Shown piece by piece: positions 7,170-14,078 of a DNA stretch of 15,394 nucleotides (its first letter is position 1; the number at the start of each line of letters is the position of its first letter). Under the pieces are notes generated by a model, which saw only the letters and a program-made list of their open reading frames with translations, was not told the origin of the DNA and did no database searches. Origin of the DNA: Bin22 sp034428635 (GTDB lineage Bacteria; Chloroflexota; Dehalococcoidia; Lucifugimonadales; UBA3495); the NCBI GenBank assembly GCA_034428635.1, contig DAOUHR010000149.1, positions 1 through 15,394 of the forward strand, read 5' to 3'. Position numbers and translations under genes: made by a program.

Positions 7170-7582
7170 CCCCCACACCGCACCCTAGCCAAAAGGGGGT
7201 TTCCAAGGATGCGTGTAAGTTTAGCACGGCAGTGCATTTACATACCTTACTCTACGGAGCCCGAGGGGCAGTACAACTTCTGTACCGGTTTCCGGTCAGA
7301 TATTGGTTCCCGGCGCTTTTTCAGTTACTTCGGAAATACCGCCTCTCTCCCCAGTCGACAACTCCCCTGCGAACCTTAGCTGCTCCTGCTGCCAGCAATA
7401 TAGAGTCTTAGTTGGGCGGGTGGGGCTGATACAAAGTCGCTAAAACTAAAGCGCAACGTATTTAACAGGTGTGGAAGGACTCTACCGGGTAGCTCTTTGA
7501 GCCCAGGCAGAAGAAACTTGCGCGCTTTTTTGACCATGACCCCCAAAGCATTCAGAAAGAGGAAAAACGAGGAGGAGATTAA
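7170..7582 (+). other. Long leader of panD transcript, possibly structured RNA
   Basis: This stretch of roughly 410 nt between promoter and panD holds no convincing gene. It has several complementary segments: CCACACC (7172-7178) with GGTGTGG (7468-7474), TAGAGTC (7401-7407) with GACTCTA (7478-7484), a local hairpin GTAC-aacttct-GTAC (about 7271-7285), and ACCGG-ttt-CCGGT right after it. I do not recognise tmRNA, RNase P, SRP or a known riboswitch class. It could be a regulatory leader, an independent small RNA, or simply decayed sequence. Confidence 0.35.
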
Positions 7583-7951
7583 ATGCGACAACTCATGAGG
7601 TCGAAGATTCACCGGGCCACCGTTACCAACTGCGATGAAGACTATATCGGCAGTATCGTCATTGACCAGGACCTGATGGACAAGTCGGACATTTGGGAGT
7701 ACGAAAAAGTCCTGATTTGTGACGTAGATAACGGCGCTCGCTTTGAGACCTATGCCATCTCCGGCGAGCGGGGCAGCGGGATCATTTCGGTCCAGGGAGC
7801 GGCCGCCAAGCTGACCAACCCCGGCCACAAGGTCATAATTATGGCCTTTGAGGTTACTGACGTGCCGGTCCGGCCCAAGGCGATTCTGGTTACTGACGAC
7901 AACGAATTCGATTATTACCTGACGGAGATCGAAAATGCAGTTGCAGTTTAG
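7583..7951 (+). CDS. panD: Aspartate 1-decarboxylase (pyruvoyl type)
   Basis: This 122-residue protein is PanD, which converts L-aspartate to beta-alanine, the precursor of pantothenate and coenzyme A. The proenzyme cleaves itself between Gly23 and Ser24 in YIGSIVID, and the serine becomes the pyruvoyl cofactor. Active-site counterparts of the well-studied enzyme are Lys8 (SKIHRATVT), Tyr21, Arg53 (DNGARF), Thr56 and Tyr57, followed by ISGERGSG and GAAAKL. Length is normal. The ATG at 7583 has GGAGGAG 5 nt upstream. No panB or panC is nearby. Instead the 3' end overlaps the start of a methyltransferase gene by 17 bp, which implies translational coupling and raises the possibility that beta-alanine has a use other than pantothenate here. 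Confidence 0.97.
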   Translation: MRQLMRSKIHRATVTNCDEDYIGSIVIDQDLMDKSDIWEYEKVLICDVDNGARFETYAISGERGSGIISVQGAAAKLTNPGHKVIIMAFEVTDVPVRPKAILVTDDNEFDYYLTEIENAVAV

Positions 7952-8753
7952 CGAGTCGGAAACAGAGCAATATTACGACCACGAGGACGCCGTTTACCGC
8001 GCCCTATGGGACAAGGACGGCAGCGTTCACTGGGGACTGTTCGAAGACGGCGCCAACATGACGTTCCTGGAAGCGGGCGCTAACCTGGACAAAGTTATGG
8101 TGGAAAGGGGCCAGATTGGGGCCGATTCCGTGGTGATTGACGTGGGCTGCGGCAGCGGAACCATCGCCATAGGCCTTTCCAAGTCCACAGGTTGCCAGAT
8201 TACCGGCGTTGATTTGAGCGGTGTGCGAATTGCCAACGCCATAGATTCGCTGGAAGACCAGCCGGAGACAGTCCGCGAGAAAGTGACGTTCAAGAAGGGT
8301 TCGGCCACCGACCTTCCCATCGAAGACGAGTCCTTTGACCGGGCCTGGAGCCAGGCAACCATTTACCATGTTCCCGACAAGGTGAAGGTGCTGGAAGAGG
8401 TTTACCGGGTGCTGAAGCCCGGCGGCATTTTCGTCTTTGACGACCTGATCAAGCCCCAGCCCGAGATCAGTGACAAGGCCCGGAAGTTTGTGTACGAGCG
8501 GCTGCTTTACGACACAGACTTTAGTTTCGAGTCCTACCAGGCGGCCCTGAAAGAGGCCGGTTTTGAGGTGCTGGAGGCTGAGGACATGTCCCGCCACCTG
8601 AAGACCAGCTACATGATGTTGAGCAATGCGGCTTCCCAGGGCAACGAGGAACACAAGGAGAGGTTCGCCTTCCTGGCCGAGGCGTACCGGGAAACAGCGG
8701 AAGCCGTGGACCGGAAAGAGGTAGGCTGGGCCATGTTCGTTTGCCGCAAGTAG
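7935..8753 (+). CDS. Class I SAM methyltransferase coupled to panD, N-methyltransferase-like
   Basis: This 272-residue protein is a class I SAM-dependent methyltransferase. Motif I is VIDVGCGSGT (67-76), the acidic residue that grips the SAM ribose is Asp93 in GVDLS, then come GSATDLP (122-128) and RVLKPGG (158-164). The N-terminal pattern YYD-x3-AVYRALW-x5-VHWGLF and the later WSQATIYH (138-145) recall glycine/sarcosine and dimethylglycine N-methyltransferases of betaine-making bacteria. This is pattern recognition, not a search result. It starts inside panD (17-bp overlap, different frame), so the two products should be made together. A substrate related to beta-alanine is a reasonable inference. 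Other small-molecule methyltransferases share the same core, so specificity is open. Confidence 0.9.
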   Translation: MQLQFSESETEQYYDHEDAVYRALWDKDGSVHWGLFEDGANMTFLEAGANLDKVMVERGQIGADSVVIDVGCGSGTIAIGLSKSTGCQITGVDLSGVRIANAIDSLEDQPETVREKVTFKKGSATDLPIEDESFDRAWSQATIYHVPDKVKVLEEVYRVLKPGGIFVFDDLIKPQPEISDKARKFVYERLLYDTDFSFESYQAALKEAGFEVLEAEDMSRHLKTSYMMLSNAASQGNEEHKERFAFLAEAYRETAEAVDRKEVGWAMFVCRK

Positions 8754-8809
8754 CAAGTTTTCCCGATTGCACAGCCCGTAAACGTGGCAAACGAGGTTAG
8801 AGGTACGCT

Positions 8810-9436
8810 ATGACACAGAACAATCGGGTCCAATGGGTGTACTCTTCACAGAATGAACAGGAACTGGAAGAGCGATACGACCAATGGGCCGAAGAATACG
8901 ACGCTGACCTTGAGTCCGAATATGGCTGGATTTCTCCCCAGCGCACTTCGGAGTTCGTGGCAAAGCATGTAGCCAGTGATGCTTCAGTGCTTGACGCTGG
9001 CGCAGGGACGGGCCTGGTGGGCGAATGTCTGAACGGAATGGGCTTTGACAACATCACCGCCATGGACCTTTCCCTGGGCATGCTGGAAGTGGCCCGTAGA
9101 AAGAACATCTATAAGGCGCTGGACCAGATGACCATGGGTGAAACCCTTGGATATGACACGGACCAGTTTGACGCTTCAGTCATAGTTGGCGTCTTCACCC
9201 AGGGCCACGCACCGGCCGGTTCGATTGACGAACTGGTGCGGGTAGTCAAGGCCGGCGGGCACATCATCTTCAGCCTGAGAACCGATACATACCTGGAAAA
9301 CGGTTTCAAGGACAAGATGGACTCACTGGAATCCGCGGGCCTGTGGAAGCTGGTAGAAGTCTCCGACGCCTACCATCCGCTGCCCAAGGGTGAACCGGAA
9401 GTAATGCACCAGGTGTGGGTGTTCCAGGTCAGCTGA
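8810..9436 (+). CDS. SAM-dependent methyltransferase, METTL27/WBSCR27-like
   Basis: This 208-residue class I methyltransferase has motif I VLDAGAGTG (60-68), Asp86 in TAMDLS, and a post-motif VVKAGGHIIFSLR (from about 144). The start pattern ERYDQWAEEYDADL (21-34) and YGWISPQRT (38-46) match the METTL27/WBSCR27-like group, whose substrates are largely unknown. It follows the first methyltransferase by 56 nt with GAGG shortly before its ATG, so it probably belongs to the panD operon. It is shorter than its neighbour and shares only the SAM-binding core, so this is not a recent duplication. It ends just before a very stable hairpin that probably closes the operon. Confidence 0.9.
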   Translation: MTQNNRVQWVYSSQNEQELEERYDQWAEEYDADLESEYGWISPQRTSEFVAKHVASDASVLDAGAGTGLVGECLNGMGFDNITAMDLSLGMLEVARRKNIYKALDQMTMGETLGYDTDQFDASVIVGVFTQGHAPAGSIDELVRVVKAGGHIIFSLRTDTYLENGFKDKMDSLESAGLWKLVEVSDAYHPLPKGEPEVMHQVWVFQVS

Positions 9437-9468
9437 CCCGGCACACTTTTGAGTTCCCAAAAACGATA

Positions 9469-9514
9469 CAGGGCCGCCGCCCTTCCCAGCAAACTGGGAA
9501 GGGCGGCGGCCCTG
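9469..9514. terminator. 21-bp perfect hairpin between convergent genes
   Basis: Positions 9469-9489 and 9494-9514 are perfectly complementary, giving a 21-bp GC-rich stem with a CAAA tetraloop. It lies 32 nt past the methyltransferase stop (+) and 22 nt past the HTH gene stop (-). On the minus strand the stem is followed by TATCGTTTTT, a loose U-tract. On the plus strand there is none. It probably serves as a bidirectional terminator or RNA-end stabiliser. Confidence 0.7.
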
Positions 9515-9536
9515 AAATTGTTGATGGCGCCGTGTT

Positions 9537-9941
9537 TTACTCTCGTGTCTCCATAGGCAAGCCCAGGAGCTTGACCTGGTCAACACAGATTGGGCAGCGC
9601 TGCTCGGGCGAGTGCCCCACAGCGGGCCAGAAGTCCTCCGAAGTCATCCCGCACAAATATACGGGCGCCACCTCTTCGATACCCAGGCTGTCCACGTAAT
9701 GAACCTCGCCGCGATGCTGAGGATTGGGCCACCACCAGGGCGTCAACTGCCGGGCCAGGCTGTCGATATGGTCCTTATGCTCGTCCTGCCATCCATCATC
9801 GGGCAGTTCCACCACCCACGACCGCCCTTCTTCACCGGACTGCCGCCGGGCCTTCAATCGGCCCTCACGGACATAGCGCCGAATAACGTCCTGGGATACG
9901 TTCAGTCTTCGTGATGCTTCCTGAATTGTAACTTCTTCCAA
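9537..9941 (-). CDS. Small HTH protein with C-terminal Cys motif
   Basis: This protein of about 134 residues has an N-terminal MerR/excisionase-type helix-turn-helix, VTIQEASRRLNVSQDVIRRY (4-23) followed by the VREGRLKARRQ wing (24-34), so it probably binds DNA. The middle is rich in Trp, His and acidic residues. The C-terminal part has YLCG (Cys97), His110 and CPIC (Cys116, Cys119), which together could hold one metal ion. I do not recognise the C-terminal region. TTG at 9941 is preferred because GGAGG lies 5 nt upstream; the in-frame GTG at 9947 overlaps that ribosome site. It lies 58 nt downstream of ilvB on the same strand and may be read from the ilvB transcript. Confidence 0.75.
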   Translation of the reverse strand: MEEVTIQEASRRLNVSQDVIRRYVREGRLKARRQSGEEGRSWVVELPDDGWQDEHKDHIDSLARQLTPWWWPNPQHRGEVHYVDSLGIEEVAPVYLCGMTSEDFWPAVGHSPEQRCPICVDQVKLLGLPMETRE

Positions 9942-9999
9942 AACCACCTCCCCCTCTGTTCGGGGTTCAGACCCACTGAGGTAAAGTACGTTGCGTACC

Positions 10000-11697
10000 C
10001 TAGCCGGCCTTCACTCCTGTCGTCAAGGGATCTTCCAGGGTTTCACCCAGGGAGCCGCCGGGCGGCACCATGGGGTAGAGGTTGACCGATGGGTCAACGA
10101 CAAACTCGATAAGGTATGGTCCGTCGTGGGCCTGCGCCTTACGCAGGGCCGGCAGCACATCTTCCTGTTCGGTGACCCTGACGGCCGGTATTCCGTAAGC
10201 CTCCGAGAGTTTCACGAATTCCGGACCAGGAATAGGGACTTCCTTCAGGTGATTCTCAAAGAACATCTCCTGCCACTGGCGGACCATGCCAAGATAGCCG
10301 TTATTGATGAGGGCTATCTTGACCGGCAGGTTCTCCTGGGCCACCGTAGCCAATTCCTGGGAAGTCATCTGGATGCCGCCGTCGCCAGCGATGCTCCAGA
10401 CCGACGCGCCGGGCTGGCCCACCTGGGCGCCCATAGCGGCGGGCAGCTCAAAGCCCATGGCTCCCAGGCCGCCGGAGGATACGAAGGTGTTGTAGCCGTT
10501 AAAGAACAGGAACTGGGCCGCCCACATTTGATGCTGGCCCACACCGGTCACAACCACAGTTTCCGGGTCTTCCTGGATCAGCTCGTTGATATCCGACATG
10601 ACGTGCTGGGCCAGCAGGGTGTTGGTCTTGGGAATGGCCAAGGATGGATGGTCCAGCTTCAGCTGGTCGATAAAGTTCATCCACCCAGGGCGTTCCACCT
10701 TCTTTACAAGAGGCACCAGAGCTTGCATGACCACCTTGGCGTCCCCAACCAGGGGTACTTCGACCGGGACATTGCGCCCGACCTGGCTTGGTTCAATATC
10801 CAAGTGAATAATCCTGGCGTGAGGTGCGAAGGTGGAAGCTCTTCCGGTTACGCGGTCGTCGAAACGCATACCAAGACCGACCACGAGGTCTGCCTGGTCC
10901 ACAACTATGTTGGACCAGTACATACCGTGCATTCCCAGCATCCCCAGACTGAGGGGATGGTTGCGGGGGAAGCTGCTGAGTCCCAGCAGGGTGTTAATGA
11001 CAGGGATTCCCGTGGCTTCCGCCAGTTGCATCAACTCTTCCCAAGCATGGGAGGCCAAGACTCCGTGGCCGGCAATCAGGACCGGGCGTTCGGCCTCGTT
11101 AATGAGACGGGCAGCCCGTTCCAATCCGGACGCGGTCTCCTCAGAAAGAGGCTCCCTTACCGGTTCGGGAATATCGGGGTATTCGAACTCGGCCAGTTCC
11201 AGTTGTACATCTCGGGGAACATCGATCAACACCGGCCCGGGACGCCCTTCCTGGGCGACTTTGAAGGCCTCGCGGATGGTGTGGCTAAGGTCTGCAGCGG
11301 ACATCACCAAGTAGGTACGCTTGGTACATACGGAGGCGATGGAGCAGATATCGCATTCCTGGAAGGCTTCTGATCCGAGGGCAGTCCGGGCCACCTGGCC
11401 GGTAATGGCCACGATAGGGACCGAATCTGCTTTAGCTCCCATAAGACCGGTGACCAGGTTGGTAGCGCCCGGCCCGGATGTGGCAACGCACACGCCGACT
11501 TTGCCGGCTACCCGCGAGTAACCATCAGCGGCGTGGGAGGCCGATTGCTCGTGGCGAACCAGGACATGCCTTAGCTGGGGGTAACTCCACAGGGCATCAT
11601 AAAAGGGCAGAATGGCTCCGCCCGGGTGCCCAAAGATTACGTCGACTCCTTCCTGGAGCAAACTTTCACATATGATTTCCGAACCTTTAAGTTTCAC
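10000..11697 (-). CDS. ilvB: Acetolactate synthase, large (catalytic) subunit
   Basis: This 565-residue ThDP-dependent enzyme condenses two pyruvates, or pyruvate and 2-oxobutyrate, in the first common step of valine, leucine and isoleucine synthesis. Domains are in the usual order: N-terminal pyrimidine-binding domain with FGHPGGAILP (22-31) and catalytic Glu50 in RHEQSASHAADGYSR; the central domain with GLGMRFDDRVTGR; and the C-terminal cofactor domain with GDGG (438-441) and the NN pair near 465. The substrate-channel MVRQWQEMFF is typical of acetohydroxyacid synthase rather than other ThDP enzymes. The GTG at 11697 is chosen because GGAGG lies 5 nt upstream and family homology begins there. 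A T-box leader controls it. No small subunit gene (ilvN) follows, which is unusual. Confidence 0.96.
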   Translation of the reverse strand: MKLKGSEIICESLLQEGVDVIFGHPGGAILPFYDALWSYPQLRHVLVRHEQSASHAADGYSRVAGKVGVCVATSGPGATNLVTGLMGAKADSVPIVAITGQVARTALGSEAFQECDICSIASVCTKRTYLVMSAADLSHTIREAFKVAQEGRPGPVLIDVPRDVQLELAEFEYPDIPEPVREPLSEETASGLERAARLINEAERPVLIAGHGVLASHAWEELMQLAEATGIPVINTLLGLSSFPRNHPLSLGMLGMHGMYWSNIVVDQADLVVGLGMRFDDRVTGRASTFAPHARIIHLDIEPSQVGRNVPVEVPLVGDAKVVMQALVPLVKKVERPGWMNFIDQLKLDHPSLAIPKTNTLLAQHVMSDINELIQEDPETVVVTGVGQHQMWAAQFLFFNGYNTFVSSGGLGAMGFELPAAMGAQVGQPGASVWSIAGDGGIQMTSQELATVAQENLPVKIALINNGYLGMVRQWQEMFFENHLKEVPIPGPEFVKLSEAYGIPAVRVTEQEDVLPALRKAQAHDGPYLIEFVVDPSVNLYPMVPPGGSLGETLEDPLTTGVKAG

Positions 11698-11763
11698 AGC
11701 AGCCTCCGATACTAATGCGTACTGCCGCCGAGAAAGGTGTCGGGAAGGTCGTCTACAGGCCAA

Positions 11764-11795
11764 TAAAAAAAGCCCGTCCCCCACATAGGGACGGG
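11764..11795 (-). terminator. T-box-controlled intrinsic terminator of ilvB leader
   Basis: On the minus strand CCCGTCCC (11795-11788) pairs with GGGACGGG (11780-11773) and is followed by seven U-type residues interrupted only by one C. The left arm overlaps the sequence needed for the T-box antiterminator, the expected mutually exclusive arrangement. It lies 66 nt before the ilvB start. Confidence 0.9.
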
Positions 11796-12050
11796 ATATT
11801 GCTATTCCCGCGGTACCACCCTATTTATCCGGTGCGAACCGGACCTCTCTTAGCAGGCACCAACATGCCCCGTCACGGATAACGAGCGACGAACCTCGGC
11901 CGGGCTTACTGGGCGACGGTCTTCCTGGACCGCCGCGGTTCCGCTGGCAGCTCCGGAGGGATTTTCAACAAGGTTGGCGTACCTGCTCACACCATACCAG
12001 GCTCGCTAAGCGCCGGGCCCTGCCTACTCGTCTCCATCATAGCTTTTAGT
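11764..12050 (-). promoter_or_regulatory. T-box riboswitch upstream of ilvB
   Basis: The minus strand carries the canonical T-box AGGGTGGTACCGCGG (11822-11808). It can fold into the antiterminator by pairing AGGG with CCCT and CGGGA with TCCCG across the UGGUACC bulge. The terminator that competes for CCCGTCCC follows directly. Upstream, GACGAGTA near 12025 resembles the AGUA side of the specifier loop in stem I. GGAG before it can pair with CTCC about 80 nt later, which would place GAAAATCC opposite and suggest an ATC (isoleucine) specifier. Uncharged tRNA binding would allow read-through into ilvB. The T-box and terminator are clear; the specifier is a tentative reading. Confidence 0.93.
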
Positions 12051-12056
12051 GTATGC

Positions 12057-12086
12057 AAAATATCACAGTACGAAATAGGATGTCAA
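12057..12086 (-). promoter_or_regulatory. Promoter of the ilvB T-box transcript
   Basis: On the minus strand a perfect TTGACA (12086-12081) precedes TATTTT (12062-12057) by 18 nt. Transcription would start near 12050, just ahead of the T-box stem I region. Confidence 0.7.
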
Positions 12087-12126
12087 CTGCTATATTCGAG
12101 ATTTGCAGGAATGTCGACCTGATGAT

Positions 12127-12323
12127 CAGGGCAATCGCGCTTTAGATCCAGACTATAGGTGGCAGACATCCGCCAGGCATAAGACAGGTCGCTCTGAGCT
12201 TGCCGAAGGGCCCAAAATCCTGCATGTCAGCCCGGTTACGGGTCCCCCAGTGGGCCGGTGGGATGGAGTTTAGATTCTTCACTCCGTTCAGAATGACAAT
12301 TTAAACATAATGCGATTGCCCTG
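12127..12323. mobile_element. MITE-like element 3, copy A (full length)
   Basis: This 197-bp non-coding element is bounded by perfect 12-bp inverted repeats: CAGGGCAATCGC (12127-12138) and GCGATTGCCCTG (12312-12323). It is nearly identical to copy C at 14300-14495. Internally it contains GAGCTTGCCGAAGGGC and TTCACTCCGTTCAGAATGAC, short motifs of types that are widespread in environmental genomes. No target-site duplication is visible. Confidence 0.75.
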
Positions 12324-12328
12324 CGGCG

Positions 12329-12425
12329 ATTCGCGAATCGCCCCTACGGTGGCAGGCCCGCGCCGGAAGGGGGCAGACACATAGGTCTGCCCCTACGGTT
12401 CGGACAAGGGCAGACACCGCCCGGG
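12329..12425. repeat. Palindromic repeats between MITE copies A and B
   Basis: This stretch holds the perfect palindrome CGATTCGCGAATCG near 12327-12340 followed by CCCCTACGG. At 12371-12392 is the GGGCAGAC/GTCTGCCC hairpin, also followed by a CCTACGG tail. A left half-copy (GGGCAGACACC) lies near 12408. Different arms sharing one CCTACG tail suggest related members of one dispersed hairpin family. Confidence 0.65.
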
Positions 12426-12428
12426 AAC

Positions 12429-12553
12429 CTTGCCGAAGGGCCTGAAATCATGCATGTCAGCCCGGTTACGGGTCCCTCGGTCGGCCTGTGGGATGGAGTT
12501 TAGATTCTTCACCCCGTTCAGAATGACAATTTAAACATAATGCGATTGCCCTG
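12429..12553. mobile_element. MITE-like element 3, copy B (truncated)
   Basis: This is the right-hand 125 bp of the same element, offset from copy A by exactly 230 bp. It starts at CTTGCCGAAGGGCC and ends in the intact terminal repeat GCGATTGCCCTG (12542-12553). The left end is replaced by other repeat sequence, so the copy was probably truncated by a later insertion or by recombination. Confidence 0.75.
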
Positions 12554-12586
12554 AAACGTCCGGTAGCTAGGCCGGGTTCGATGGTA

Positions 12587-12592
12587 TATAAT
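12587..12592 (+). promoter_or_regulatory. Possible -10 element before membrane protein gene
   Basis: A perfect TATAAT lies 76 nt ahead of the ATG at 12669, but no good -35 sits at the right distance. Weak support only. Confidence 0.3.
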
Positions 12593-12668
12593 GGTGCTGC
12601 TTCGGAATCCGCTGTCCGTTTGATTGGGCGGCGGCTTTACATTGCCTCCGGGGCAAGGGAACAAAAAG

Positions 12669-13385
12669 ATGGAGCAAACACAAAACCAGCCCCTGTATGC
12701 GGCCAAAGACCGGGTGCCGTTCAACCTGACCCTGATACTGGCCCTGGGCATCGCGGTGTGGGGGCTGGCGGGACTAGTGGGAATTCTGCCGCCGCCGGGC
12801 AACCCGGAAATGATAATTATCCTGGGTCTGGCGGTAACGGCCTATACCTGGCTGTTCACGCCCCGGGAGTACATGGTCTACAACGACGCGGTGTGCGTGG
12901 CCTACGGCAAACCCCGGATAAAGACGATTCATTTCAGCAACATTGCCACGGTGGAGATGGGGTCGATAGCCGCCATTGACCAGCTGCGCATCCGCCCGAT
13001 CAGGGGACGGCGCCAGTCCATCAGGGTCAGGGATCCGGAGACCTTTTACGACGAGCTGGAAACGGCCATCAACGCCTACCGGGCATCCCATCCGGAAGAG
13101 GATATTTCCTTCCAGTTCACCGGGCGGCATCCCCCGGCGGTGGTTGAAGGGGAGCCGGTGGATATGACCGACGCCGATGTTGCCACGGAACCTGTAACCG
13201 CGCCGGCCGAGGACGTCGTTCCGGTGGACTCAATTCCGGAAGGCGTCGGGGAGGCGCAGGATTCGCCGGTGGACCAGCCGGCGGATGAAGTGTCGGAATG
13301 GTCGGAAGAGGAAGAGCCGTCCGCAGAGGCTGCGCCGGAAGACCAGGAGAAACCCCAGGAGCCTGGCAGCCGGAGCTTCTACTGA
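12669..13385 (+). CDS. Two-TM membrane protein with PH-like domain and acidic tail
   Basis: I do not recognise a named gene. The 238-residue protein has two hydrophobic segments (about 17-40 and 47-64) separated by a Pro/Gly turn. They are followed by a basic, strand-rich domain (REYMVYNDAVCVAY at 66-79 to about residue 137) that resembles bacterial PH domains of the YdbT/DUF304 kind, a common arrangement in Gram-positive and Chloroflexota membrane proteins. The remainder (about 157-238) is low-complexity and rich in Glu, Asp, Pro and Val, probably disordered. The ATG at 12669 is favoured by AAGGGA 8 nt upstream. The frame is open further left but without a ribosome site. The PH resemblance is inferred from layout, not from conserved residues. 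Confidence 0.75.
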   Translation: MEQTQNQPLYAAKDRVPFNLTLILALGIAVWGLAGLVGILPPPGNPEMIIILGLAVTAYTWLFTPREYMVYNDAVCVAYGKPRIKTIHFSNIATVEMGSIAAIDQLRIRPIRGRRQSIRVRDPETFYDELETAINAYRASHPEEDISFQFTGRHPPAVVEGEPVDMTDADVATEPVTAPAEDVVPVDSIPEGVGEAQDSPVDQPADEVSEWSEEEEPSAEAAPEDQEKPQEPGSRSFY

Positions 13386-13410
13386 CCTTTCCTTCCTTAT
13401 CCTCGTTTAC

Positions 13411-14040
13411 CTACACCCTTTGTTCCAGTTCCTCGTAGACCGGGCGCGCCATCTCGAAGACGTCGGCGGTGTGGCAGTACATGCTGCCGGCCAGGCGGCC
13501 GGTGGGCTTGAGCAACTGGTGGTTGATGCGGTGGCCGTTTATCAGGTCGTCGCGGATGTGCATGTAGACCACTTCCCCGATGACCAGGCCGTGGCCCGTT
13601 TGAGGGTCCCTTCCCAAATCCACCACCTGCTTTAGCCGGCACTCCATGTTGACGGGGGACTCGGCCACCCGGGGGGCCTTCACCTTCACGGAGGGGGCTT
13701 CCGTTAACCCCGCTATTTCGAACTCGTTGACCTCGACGGGGAACTCGGCGGCGGTCTTGTTCATGGCTTCGGCGATGTCGTCCACCACCACGTTGACCAC
13801 GAACTCGCCCGTCTCCTCCACGTTGGTCAGGGTGTCCTTGGCCTTGGAACCGGCGCGGCGGGAGGAAGAAAAGACGATGGTGGGCGGGTCGGACGCGACG
13901 GCGTTGAAGAAGGAGTAGGGCGCCAGGTTGACAATGCCGTCGGTGGAAATGGTGGAGACAAAGGCGATGGGTCGGGGTACTACCACGCCGGTGAGGACGC
14001 GGTAGAAATTGTGCTCAAAGGTGTTGGGGTCTATCTGCAA
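13411..14040 (-). CDS. Flavin reductase-like, FMN-binding protein
   Basis: This 209-residue protein belongs to the flavin reductase-like family (DIM6/NTAB, FMN-binding split barrel). Members bind FMN and use NAD(P)H to supply reduced flavin to partner monooxygenases or act as small flavoenzymes. Diagnostic segments are VVPRPIAFVSTIS (20-32), NLAPYSFFNAVASDPPTIVFSS (38-59), KDTLTNVEETGEFVVNVV (68-85) and the late GHRINHQLLKPTGRLAGSMY. TTG at 14040 gives the usual start MQIDP with GAGAGG 7 nt upstream. The TTG at 14055 overlaps that ribosome site and is less likely. It converges with the membrane protein gene, with only 25 nt between their ends. No partner oxygenase is visible in the window. 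Confidence 0.92.
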   Translation of the reverse strand: MQIDPNTFEHNFYRVLTGVVVPRPIAFVSTISTDGIVNLAPYSFFNAVASDPPTIVFSSSRRAGSKAKDTLTNVEETGEFVVNVVVDDIAEAMNKTAAEFPVEVNEFEIAGLTEAPSVKVKAPRVAESPVNMECRLKQVVDLGRDPQTGHGLVIGEVVYMHIRDDLINGHRINHQLLKPTGRLAGSMYCHTADVFEMARPVYEELEQRV

Positions 14041-14078
14041 GTCGGCACCTCTCAAGGGTTCAGGCTGCCCAAGATATT

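Noticed and set aside
7011..7379. 122-codon open frame upstream of panD
   Set aside because: It has no ribosome site and no recognisable domain, and the strong promoter at 7140-7168 lies inside it.
7170..7540. tmRNA, RNase P or SRP RNA in the panD leader
   Set aside because: None of the conserved sequence signatures of these RNAs was found, so only an unassigned structured leader is proposed.
9991..11373. 460-codon open frame on the plus strand
   Set aside because: It is antisense to ilvB, whose catalytic motifs are complete.
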